DNA from: Bacteroides sp. 519 | Lineage (GTDB): Bacteria; Bacteroidota; Bacteroidia; Bacteroidales; Bacteroidaceae | DNA: 64,000 bases | Assembly (NCBI RefSeq): GCF_010500955.1 | Contig: NZ_QVMJ01000005.1 | Coordinates: 33,703-97,702 of the forward strand | Direction: 5' to 3' | Part shown: positions 18,689-25,849 of the stretch, piece after piece | Layout: each line of letters begins with the position of its first letter | How positions within the stretch are numbered: the first letter of the stretch is position 1 | The notes under the pieces: model-generated | Seen by the model: the letters and a program-made list of their open reading frames with translations, nothing else | What the model was told of the DNA's origin: nothing | Database searches by the model: none | Position numbers and translations under genes: made by a program

Positions 18689-19569
18689 TTCTTCCTTTTC
18701 TTCCACAACTGCCACGAATTAATCATATTCTGCCATAACACATAAAACCCGGGGCCAATAGCAGCAAGCGGGTTCAAATAAGTATGAGCCATCCAGATAG
18801 CAAGCACAGTATTCTTCTGCCCCAATGCCTGTCCACCGCTGACGCGATCATTATATACACTTCCCAATGTCTTCCCTAAAAAGAATTGCAGGCAGCAAAT
18901 AATAAAAGTACCTAAAGCCGTTAGTGCGGCAATGCTCCAGTCGGCCGAATAATTTAATAAAGAAGATAGTATCTGCGAAGTTACTATAGCCAGGGCTACT
19001 GCCCAAAGGTAGAAAGCTACTTCGTGCAAGCCAAGCATTTTCTGATGAATCTTTGGAGTAAACCTACGGATAAGCCATGCCAGTATAAAAGGGCATATTA
19101 ACAATATAAATACACGGTTCAATATGATTAATACCGATTGTATAAAACTAACATCGGCGTGTGGCTCAATTACCGGAAAGAATAAAGGAACCACAATAGC
19201 TGTTGCTATATTCGACAGGAACGTATAGGTACTTACACTGGCAGCACTCCCTCCCAGCTTAGCTGTAATAACAGCAGCCGATGTTGCAGTAGGGCAAATC
19301 ACACACATCATAACAGCCTGTGCCAATATTTCATCATAGCCCCGCAGCAGATAATAAACGCCAAAGGTTCCCGCTATCTGAATAATTAATAGCCAAAGGT
19401 GCAAAGGTTTGGGCTTGAGATCGGACACAGATATCTTAGTGAATGTAAACAATAACATTGTAAACACCAGTGCCGGAGTAAGAAACCCCAATCTTACAAA
19501 CAAAGGATAGCCGAGTACACCTGCGCACATGGCAACAGGAAGGGTCCAGTCTTTTAGGAATTTAATCAT
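18685..19569 (-). CDS. Bile acid:sodium symporter (BASS) family transporter
   Basis: A 294-residue membrane protein with nine to ten helices. The segment CPTATSAAVITAKLGGSAA with a discontinuous-helix pattern and the later GQKNTVLAIWMA segment are the crossed-helix, substrate/sodium-binding motifs of the BASS family. Known substrates in the family include bile acids, pyruvate and pantothenate; none can be assigned here. It is monocistronic and convergent with nuoN. The stop lies inside an inverted repeat. Confidence 0.85.
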   Translation of the reverse strand: MIKFLKDWTLPVAMCAGVLGYPLFVRLGFLTPALVFTMLLFTFTKISVSDLKPKPLHLWLLIIQIAGTFGVYYLLRGYDEILAQAVMMCVICPTATSAAVITAKLGGSAASVSTYTFLSNIATAIVVPLFFPVIEPHADVSFIQSVLIILNRVFILLICPFILAWLIRRFTPKIHQKMLGLHEVAFYLWAVALAIVTSQILSSLLNYSADWSIAALTALGTFIICCLQFFLGKTLGSVYNDRVSGGQALGQKNTVLAIWMAHTYLNPLAAIGPGFYVLWQNMINSWQLWKKRKN

Positions 19570-19598
19570 TCAGTTACGAGTTACAAGTTACGTTTTAG

Positions 19599-19833
19599 TG
19601 AGGTAAAGAGAGGTAGAGGTTAGGTAAAGGAGGTAAAGGCAACGATGCCGCATGGAATTCCCCACCCTTGAGGGGCGGGGTGGCCGAAGGCCGGGGCGGG
19701 GAGTAAACATACTGCATGGAAATTCGGCTGCGCAACCTTTCTACCCCCCTCTCCGCCCTATAGGGCACCTCTCCCCTCTAGGGAGAGGAATTCCATGCGG
19801 CACTTTACCTCATCTTCCTCCCTTTCTCCCTGC
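19599..19833. repeat. Outer GAGGTAAAG-type hairpin enclosing repeat element copy 2
   Basis: The left arm (about 19599-19639, GAGGTAAAG words) and right arm (about 19803-19833, CTTTACCTC words) enclose the 153-base element at 19648-19800. At 8931-9034 the same outer arms surround only the short core ATGCCGCATGG, so here the core seems to have been expanded by the inserted element. Confidence 0.75.
19648..19800. repeat. 155-bp dispersed palindromic element, copy 2 (inverted relative to copy 1)
   Basis: Same element as 15290-15444 in reverse orientation, with the same CCGCATGGAATTCC ends. Differences include CTATAG instead of CAAAG in one stem loop and several changes in the middle. Flanking bases are ATG on the left and CA on the right, so ATGCCGCATGG is rebuilt at both junctions. 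Confidence 0.85.
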
Positions 19834-19873
19834 AAAGTTACAATTAAAACCAACTCCAATCGTAAATCGTAAA

Positions 19874-19902
19874 TTGTAAAATCGTAAATATTCTTATCTT
19901 TG
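19874..19902 (+). promoter_or_regulatory. Candidate promoter of the BtuB-like receptor gene
   Basis: TTG at 19874-19876, 18 bases, then TATCTTTG at 19895-19902, 33 bases before the start codon. No cobalamin riboswitch fits in the short space left by the repeat. Confidence 0.5.
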
Positions 19903-19934
19903 CCGCGAGTTTTTAACCAAAACAAATTAAAAAA

Positions 19935-22007
19935 ATGAAAGAAAACACGTCAACCAAAAGGGATGCTATCCGCTGGAAGCAATTCAACCGGAAAGCTTAC
20001 GCTGTGTTCTTCAGTTTAAAAAGAGAGGTAACTATTGGAGTATTAACAGTATCTACTGCCGTATGTGCAAGTGTGATAACTGTGAATGCCCAAACTACCG
20101 AAACTCCTAATCAACTGAAAACATGCGAGCTGGACGAGATTGAAGTGACCGGCACCCGTGTCCCGCTGACTGAATTACAGTCGGCAAAAATGGTAACTGT
20201 ACTTTCGCGCGAGGACATTCAAGCGGCGGCGGTACACAGTATTAACGACCTTCTGAAGTATGCAGTAGGTGTCGATGTTCGCCAGCGGGGCGAATTTGGA
20301 ATCCAGACAGACATCTCCATACGCGGAGGAACCTTTGACCAAGTTACCATTCTTCTCAATGGGGTAAACATTACCAATCCCCAAACAGGCCACCACTCGG
20401 CCGAATTCCCGGTTTCCATGAACGATATTGAACGAATCGAAGTGCTCGAAGGACCTGCAGCACGTGTATTTGGTACCTCTGCTTTTACAGGGGCAATCAA
20501 TGTTGTTACCAAGAACGACAAACAGAGTTATGTAGCAGCCAACGTTATGGGCGGTGCTTACGGTCTGTTTGGCGGAGGGGCACGAGTGAATTATTCGAAA
20601 GGCGCTTTCAGCAATCAGGTTTCCGGCAGCTACAGTCGCGCAGACGGTGCTACCACGAACAGTGATTTCCGTATCGGGAGGGCTTACTATCAGGGCACTT
20701 ACACTTCACAACAAGCCGATGTCAGGTGGCAAGTCGGATTCAGCGATCAGTCGTTTGGGGCCAATACCTTCTATTCGGCTGCCTATCCCAATCAGTTTGA
20801 AGAGCTTCGCAGATATCTGGTATCTGTTCAGGCAGAGACGAAGGGGTGGCTTCGGTTTACCCCCACTATCTACTGGAACCGTACGCACGATCATTTCCAA
20901 CTAATCAGGGATACAAACACAAGTGAGAACTTCCACCTGAACGATGTGTATGGCGCCAATCTGAATGCTTACTTTAACACCAAACTGGGAAAAACGGCTT
21001 TTGGTGCAGAGTTTCGTAACGAAGGTATTCTCAGTACCAATCTGGGCAAACCACTCGACGAGGAACAATACATTAAAGTTCCGGGTGAGGACGGAATCAT
21101 GTTCAACAAAAAAGATAACCGGACCAATATCAGTTATTACCTGGAACATAACATCCTATTGCCTCGGTTAACTATCTCGCTGGGTGTAATGGCAAACATG
21201 AACACAGCACTGGATCATAAGTACCGCCTCTATCCCGGTGTGGATGTTTCTTATCGCCCGGCCGGGAACTGGAAACTCTTTGCATCATGGAACAAAGCTC
21301 TTCGGATGCCTACCTTTACCGACCTGTATTACAAAAGCCCCACCCTTCAGGGTAATGTTGGATTGAAACCGGAAGAGACCCAAGCCATCAATGTTGGAGC
21401 CAGGTATCGCATTCCGGCGGTAGATGTAACAGTCAACGGATTCTATCATAAAGGAAAGAATATGATTGACTGGGTAATGTACAATGCCGATGATGTGTAC
21501 CACTCGGCCAACTTCAAGTTGGATAATATGGGGGTTGAAGTATCTGCTGTTCTTAACTTCCGGTCTATTGCCGGCGAGAACTTCTTTATCCATAAATTGA
21601 ACCTGAGTTATGCATATATTCATCAGAACCGGCACGACGATACCGAGATATACAAATCGAACTATGCGTTGGAATATCTCAGACACAAGTTTGTAGCAAA
21701 CCTGGAACATAGGGTCTGGAAAAAACTTCATGCCAGTTGGGCTTTCCGCTGGCAAGACCGCATGGGCAGTTACGAAAAATATCAATGGAATTCCAATACA
21801 GGCAAGCCAGAATCAACCAAACAATTGGTTTCGTACTCCCCGTTCGCATTGTTAGACTTAAAACTAACGTGGGCGGAGAAGAACTATTTACTTTTTGTTG
21901 AGGCTAATAACCTGTTCGATAAATACTATTACGACTTGGGTAATATCCCTCAACCGGGGGTCTGGATAAAAGGAGGAATAAACATCAAACTTCCCATATT
22001 TAAGTAG
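19935..22007 (+). CDS. TonB-dependent outer-membrane receptor, BtuB-like
   Basis: A 690-residue receptor. The N-terminus has a long basic region (RWKQFNRKAYAVFFSLKRE) before the hydrophobic signal segment, an extended signal peptide seen in related Bacteroidales receptors. The plug domain covers about residues 70-195 (SREDIQAAAVHSINDLLKYA, GTFDQVTILLNGVNI, ERIEVLEGPAARVFGTSAFTG as separate motifs). The barrel follows and ends in NIKLPIFK; the last aromatic residue is one from the end, which is acceptable. It resembles the cobalamin receptor BtuB in size and plug, but the ligand is not proven. It has its own promoter and is followed by a terminator. Confidence 0.85.
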   Translation: MKENTSTKRDAIRWKQFNRKAYAVFFSLKREVTIGVLTVSTAVCASVITVNAQTTETPNQLKTCELDEIEVTGTRVPLTELQSAKMVTVLSREDIQAAAVHSINDLLKYAVGVDVRQRGEFGIQTDISIRGGTFDQVTILLNGVNITNPQTGHHSAEFPVSMNDIERIEVLEGPAARVFGTSAFTGAINVVTKNDKQSYVAANVMGGAYGLFGGGARVNYSKGAFSNQVSGSYSRADGATTNSDFRIGRAYYQGTYTSQQADVRWQVGFSDQSFGANTFYSAAYPNQFEELRRYLVSVQAETKGWLRFTPTIYWNRTHDHFQLIRDTNTSENFHLNDVYGANLNAYFNTKLGKTAFGAEFRNEGILSTNLGKPLDEEQYIKVPGEDGIMFNKKDNRTNISYYLEHNILLPRLTISLGVMANMNTALDHKYRLYPGVDVSYRPAGNWKLFASWNKALRMPTFTDLYYKSPTLQGNVGLKPEETQAINVGARYRIPAVDVTVNGFYHKGKNMIDWVMYNADDVYHSANFKLDNMGVEVSAVLNFRSIAGENFFIHKLNLSYAYIHQNRHDDTEIYKSNYALEYLRHKFVANLEHRVWKKLHASWAFRWQDRMGSYEKYQWNSNTGKPESTKQLVSYSPFALLDLKLTWAEKNYLLFVEANNLFDKYYYDLGNIPQPGVWIKGGINIKLPIFK

Positions 22008-22037
22008 TTAATAAATAACGAATCTAATTTATAAAAC

Positions 22038-22073
22038 AAAAGAGAGATTGCTTAAAAAACAGTCTCTCTTTTT
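22038..22073 (+). terminator. Intrinsic terminator after the BtuB-like gene
   Basis: AAAAGAGAGA (22038-22047) pairs with TCTCTCTTTT (22063-22072), giving a stem with an A-tract before and a T-tract after. It separates the receptor gene from the capsule locus. Confidence 0.8.
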
Positions 22074-22129
22074 CTGCTACATTATTTACAATCAATGCAT
22101 TAACCATAAAAAGAACTATTAAACAATCG

Positions 22130-22344
22130 GATTTTTTTAACGTTCGTTTAATAAAACAAGTTATTCAATATTATAATAGTAACATAAAATTGAAACGAAT
22201 ACAAATACATTTATTTTCATAATTTATTCACTATAAGCTATATATGTATCTATCTGTAAGAAAAAGAAGGTTTTTAATATAAAAAATTTGTTATTTAATA
22301 GAAAGAGCGTATCTTTGTCCCACAAAACGAACATTTTTTAAGTC
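22130..22344. other. Possible invertible promoter segment of the capsule locus
   Basis: Two imperfect 30-base inverted repeats (22130-22159 and 22315-22344; 19 of 30 positions pair) share an inner core GTTCGTTT / AAACGAAC. Both cores resemble the ARACGTWCGT half-site reported for phase-variable Bacteroides fragilis capsule promoters, each with one mismatch. They enclose a strong promoter pointing at upxY. The arms are short and AT-rich, and no recombinase gene is nearby, so this is a hypothesis. Confidence 0.3.
22287..22317 (+). promoter_or_regulatory. Capsule-locus promoter
   Basis: TTTG at 22287-22290, 19 bases, then TATCTTTG at 22310-22317: an almost ideal Bacteroidetes promoter. It would give an RNA with a leader of about 145 bases before upxY, as is usual for capsule loci controlled by antitermination. 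Confidence 0.7.
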
Positions 22345-22355
22345 AAAACAGCGAG

Positions 22356-22373
22356 TATTCACCATCGTGAATA
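22356..22373 (+). promoter_or_regulatory. Hairpin in the capsule leader RNA
   Basis: TATTCAC-CATC-GTGAATA forms a perfect 7-bp stem with a 4-base loop about 33 bases after the likely transcription start. A leader hairpin is a candidate loading site for the UpxY antiterminator encoded just downstream, by analogy with NusG-family specialised factors. Confidence 0.4.
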
Positions 22374-22470
22374 ATAAAAAACACACACAATCTGGATAAG
22401 ACATCATGTCTCACCCAATAGCGAAGCTGTCTATCACCAAAATTTCAACTAATTAATCAAGTATTGTTAA

Positions 22471-22983
22471 ATGACTGACAAACAGGAGTTTTGGTTTGCG
22501 GCACGTACAAAAAAAGATCAGGAAATAGCCACCCGGAATCTTTTAATCAAAATGAACATTGAGCACTTCCTACCTACTCGCGTAACAGTGAGGCAGTTAA
22601 AGTATCGCAAGAAAAAGGTGGAAGTCCCTGTTATCAGGAACATCATTTTTATTCATGCCAGCAAAGAAGTTGCATGTTCATTACCAAACGATTTCGGACT
22701 GAACCTATTTTATATCAGAGATTATGCCACACATACCATGCTCGTTGTGCCCGACAAGCAAATGAACGACTTCATGTTTGTGATGGACTTAAACCCCGAT
22801 GGAGTATGTGTTGACGATACACCACTACAACCGGGCGATAAAGTACTGGTATTGAAAGGAGATCTGCGAGGTGTTGAAGGCGAACTGATACACATTGATA
22901 AAAAAACACATGTAGTTGTTCGCATCCTCAATCTGGTAACATGGAAAGCCAGTATTCCTAAAAGCTATTTAAAGAAAATCTAG
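22471..22983 (+). CDS. UpxY-type transcription antiterminator (NusG family)
   Basis: A 170-residue NusG paralogue. Residues 1-110 form the NGN domain (FWFAARTKKDQEIATRNLL, IRNIIFIHAS); residues about 118-170 form a KOW domain (LQPGDKVLVLKGDLRGVEGEL). In Bacteroides, UpxY proteins are the first gene of each capsule locus and prevent early termination of that locus only. Its position at the head of the locus fits. The usual partner upxZ, which blocks other loci, is absent between it and the next gene. Confidence 0.93.
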   Translation: MTDKQEFWFAARTKKDQEIATRNLLIKMNIEHFLPTRVTVRQLKYRKKKVEVPVIRNIIFIHASKEVACSLPNDFGLNLFYIRDYATHTMLVVPDKQMNDFMFVMDLNPDGVCVDDTPLQPGDKVLVLKGDLRGVEGELIHIDKKTHVVVRILNLVTWKASIPKSYLKKI

Positions 22984-23066
22984 AGATTTATATTCAACCT
23001 GCGGAACACATCAGGGCACCCACAAGGGATGCCCCTACAATGTATTCTCAATCGTAAATAAAAAAT

Positions 23067-24194
23067 ATGTGGGTTAACAACATTAATTACAACCTTGTGG
23101 GTTGTGTGGTGGTCACGCTGCTGGCCATCTTTATTGAGTCACTGATTATACCCCGGGTGTTACTGATAGCCAAAAAGAAGCGTCTTTTTGACACACCCGA
23201 TTTTCGGAAGATTCATTCCAATCCCATCCCGCGACTGGCCGGAGTTACTTTTGCTCCCGTTATAGTATTAAGCGTATTGCCGGTACTATGTATTCTTACG
23301 TTGTTATTCCCCAATCAGGTATCTTATTTTAATCCGGCCTTTATATTATCGGCCTCCTGTTTTTTCTGCGGTTTAATTGTACTGATGCTAACTGGTGTAA
23401 AAGACGATCTGATTGGCGTACGTTATTCGCATAAATTCATTTTGCAACTTATTGCTGCCATATTTCTGGTTTGCTCGGGCAACTATATCAACCACTTTTA
23501 CGGTATACTGGGCATTCACGAAGTCTCTCCCTTTCTGGGCATTCCCTTTACCTTGTTATTAACCGTTTCTATTATAAATGCCATCAACCTGATCGATGGG
23601 GTAGATGGACTGGCAGCCATACTGATATCTATTGCTGCCGCCGTGTTTGGGGTTGGGTTCTTTGTAACCGGCTCGTACACATACGCCTTTTTATCGTTCA
23701 GCGTGGTAGGGGTACTGATTCCGTTTTTACGTTTCAACTTCTCGACCAACAGAAAGATATTTATGGGCGATACCGGATCGCTTGTACTGGGATTTGTACT
23801 CTCTTTCCTTGCCGTTCGTTGCTGTATGCTCACCCCCGGCAAGTCGCCCGACAATCCACTACCGGTAATTATTGCCGCATCGGTATTGTTTGTGCCGTTG
23901 TTCGATACCATCCGCGTGTTTGGTGTACGGTTTATGCAGCACAAACCTATATTTTATCCGGATAAGAATCATATTCACCACAAACTGCTTGGGTTGGGCT
24001 GTTCGCACAAACAAGTATGTTTGGTACTGGGGTTAATTACATTGTTCCACTTAGGAATGAATATTTGCCTCCATCAGGTTGTTAACGTGAATATATTACT
24101 GGTAATCAATGTGATCTTAGGAATTATAGAGAATATTTTCCTTAATTTTAGACACGGATTGCGCGGATTACACGGATTAAGAAACACGGATTAA
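23067..24194 (+). CDS. WecA/MraY-family undecaprenyl-phosphate sugar-1-phosphate transferase
   Basis: A 375-residue multispanning membrane enzyme that probably starts the repeat unit by moving a sugar-1-phosphate to undecaprenyl phosphate. Motifs visible are RKIH at 47-50, the Mg-binding DD at 113-114 (GVKDDLIG), NAINLIDGVDGLA at 171-183, FMGDTGSLVLG and the HIHHKLL histidines in the last cytoplasmic loop. The pattern is closer to WecA than to MraY. The last residues (HGLRGLHGLRNTD) are read from the following inverted repeat and are unlikely to be ancestral. Capsule loci of Bacteroides often place this gene at the far end instead of the start. Confidence 0.9.
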   Translation: MWVNNINYNLVGCVVVTLLAIFIESLIIPRVLLIAKKKRLFDTPDFRKIHSNPIPRLAGVTFAPVIVLSVLPVLCILTLLFPNQVSYFNPAFILSASCFFCGLIVLMLTGVKDDLIGVRYSHKFILQLIAAIFLVCSGNYINHFYGILGIHEVSPFLGIPFTLLLTVSIINAINLIDGVDGLAAILISIAAAVFGVGFFVTGSYTYAFLSFSVVGVLIPFLRFNFSTNRKIFMGDTGSLVLGFVLSFLAVRCCMLTPGKSPDNPLPVIIAASVLFVPLFDTIRVFGVRFMQHKPIFYPDKNHIHHKLLGLGCSHKQVCLVLGLITLFHLGMNICLHQVVNVNILLVINVILGIIENIFLNFRHGLRGLHGLRNTD

Positions 24195-24256
24195 ATAAAA
24201 GAATGAATTTATCCGTGTATTTAAAATCCGTGCAATCCGCGTCATCTGTGTCTAAA
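24147..24256. repeat. CACGGATTGCGCGGATT-type inverted repeat at the end of the wecA-like gene
   Basis: The left arm (24147-24192) and right arm (24211-24256) pair over about 46 bases with some mismatches. The word ACGGATT repeats four times in the left arm. The last 13 codons of the wecA-like gene come from the left arm. Confidence 0.85.
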
Positions 24257-24300
24257 GTGTCTAAAACAAAAACTCTACAGAAAAGTTTTTTTCGCATTTT

Positions 24301-24405
24301 ATCTATCATCTATCACTAAATGGAGATAATTTACAGGGAATCAAATAGTTAAAGCAGTGATAGATGCGGTGATAGTAAAATATATCTACCACTGCTATCA
24401 CTAAA
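24301..24405. repeat. Three alternating copies of a TATCACTGCTATCAC-type repeat
   Basis: CTATCATCTATCACT (from 24303), AGTGATAGATGCGGTGATAG (inverted, 24356-24375) and CTACCACTGCTATCACT (24387-24403) form alternating dyads that could pair in two exclusive ways. Nothing coding is seen. Confidence 0.6.
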
Positions 24406-24506
24406 ATGGGAATAACGGTTTTTAGATAACGAGTTGATTATAAATAGATTACATTATAATTTTAAAAATATAGTTGTTTTAGCGATTACAATATCAGTTC
24501 ACATAA

Positions 24507-24672
24507 TCAATTGCCGTCTGCTTTAGCTGACGGTGTGAAAACGTCCTCCCCCTACCCCCTCCAAAGGGGGATACCCTGCGGATACATTGTATAGCGCAGC
24601 TATCCTCCTTTGGAGGAGGTGCCCAAAGGGCGGAGGAGGACGTTTTCACAGTCTCTAAAGCAGACAATTGAT
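24507..24672. repeat. Nested inverted repeat, CAATTGCCGTCTGCTTTAG outer arms
   Basis: Outer arms ATCAATTGCCGTCTGC...(24507-24535) and its partner ending at 24672 enclose inner arms GTGAAAACGTCCTCC / GGAGGACGTTTTCAC (24536-24550 and 24635-24649), which enclose a CCCCTCC/GGAGG stem and a loop with TACCCTGCGG and TAGCGCAGC. The outer arms also occur at 43158-43292; the loop also occurs at 17027-17058. Confidence 0.85.
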
Positions 24673-24689
24673 AAACAACTTATTAATTT

Positions 24690-24895
24690 GTTCACCATAG
24701 AACGTCAATCGTTTCATCATAGAAAACCAACAGTTTCACAGTAGGAAACCAACTGTTTCACAGTAGGAAACCAACTGTTTCACGGTAGGAAACAAGTAGT
24801 TTCATATATAGAAAACTAGTAGTTTCATACATAGGAAACCAACAGTTTCCTATATAGAAAACAACTTGTTTCATTGGTAGAAAATCAAATGAAAC
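24690..24895. repeat. Array of nine GTTTC-N6/8-GAAAC dyads at 21-23 bp spacing
   Basis: Units begin at 24690 (degenerate), 24711, 24733, 24755, 24777, 24799, 24822, 24845 and 24868; the steps are 21, 22, 22, 22, 22, 23, 23 and 23 bases. A typical unit is GTTTCACAGTAGGAAACCAA, an imperfect palindrome. The array is 110 bases upstream of the wza-like gene. A following piece (24922-24985) carries GACAAAAGCGAAGCCTC, shared with 46432, and a half-arm of CTGTGTCTCTGTG words. Confidence 0.85.
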
Positions 24896-25004
24896 TATGT
24901 AGCATTCGTAGCATATCTTAGGACAAAAGCGAAGCCTCCGTGTTCAGCACAAGAAAGAGCCTTTGTGTCTCTGTGCCTCTGTGTTTAAAAATTTAATATA
25001 GATT

Positions 25005-25796
25005 ATGAATAAAAACCTTTTCAGCATTTTAATCCTTTGCCTGTTACTTGCATCTTGCGGTACTTCGAAAAAGATTTTGTACTTGCAGGATATGCCAATA
25101 AACCAACTTGAACAAATCACAAACAAAACGGATATAACCATCCAACCCAAAGATATGATATCAATTGTGGTATCCAGTAAAGATCCACAACTGGCTTTGT
25201 TATTTAATCTGCCTAGGGCAACTGTGCGCATGGACCACTTATCCAATAATTCCAGCTCAAATGGAGAAATTTTAGGCTATACAGTGGATAGTAAAGGCAA
25301 TATTGATTTCCCGGTACTGGGTTACTTAAATGTAAAAGATAAAACACGCGAACAACTGGCACAGTTCATCAAAGCAAAAATAATGGAAGAAGATTTAATT
25401 AAAGACCCGGTTGTGACCGTGGATTTTTTGAATCTGCATTTCTCCGTACAAGGAGAAGTGGCTTCGCCCGGCGAATATTCCATTGACAGAGACAATATTA
25501 CACTATTAGAAGCCATCAGCAAGGCTGGCGACCTGACCATTTACGGAAAAAGGGATGGCGTTATTGTTATCAGGGAAGAAAACAACACCCGCATTGCCCA
25601 CCAGGTAGATTTGCGGTCGACCGATTTGTTTAACTCTCCGGCCTTTTATTTAAAACAAAACGATGTTATATATGTACAACCCAACACAGTAAGAGCCGGA
25701 CAATCAACAGTGAACGATAACAATGTTAAATCTGTTTCGTTGTGGATATCCATTGCGTCTTTCTTAACAACCCTAGGCGTATTAATCTTTAAATAG
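25005..25796 (+). CDS. Polysaccharide export lipoprotein, Wza/BexD-like
   Basis: A 263-residue protein with a lipobox (LASC, Cys18). Residues about 40-130 form the polysaccharide export domain (ITIQPKDMISIVV), followed by a SLBB domain (VQGEVASPGEYSIDRDNITLLEAISKAG taken as a run of conserved elements) and a C-terminal hydrophobic helix (VSLWISIASFLTTLGVLIF) that fits the outer-membrane helix of Wza. It would form the outer-membrane channel for capsule. It is followed by the wzc-like gene after 53 bases. Confidence 0.92.
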   Translation: MNKNLFSILILCLLLASCGTSKKILYLQDMPINQLEQITNKTDITIQPKDMISIVVSSKDPQLALLFNLPRATVRMDHLSNNSSSNGEILGYTVDSKGNIDFPVLGYLNVKDKTREQLAQFIKAKIMEEDLIKDPVVTVDFLNLHFSVQGEVASPGEYSIDRDNITLLEAISKAGDLTIYGKRDGVIVIREENNTRIAHQVDLRSTDLFNSPAFYLKQNDVIYVQPNTVRAGQSTVNDNNVKSVSLWISIASFLTTLGVLIFK

Positions 25797-25849
25797 AAAG
25801 CGAATCACCTACATAGCAATTCTTAATTCTTAATTCTTAATTCTTACCC

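Noticed and set aside
19800..19934. Cobalamin riboswitch before the BtuB-like gene
   Set aside because: The space between the repeat and the start is too short and shows no B12-box-like sequence.
24690..24895. CRISPR array
   Set aside because: The units are 21-23 bases with almost no unique spacers, each unit is itself a palindrome, and no cas genes are present.
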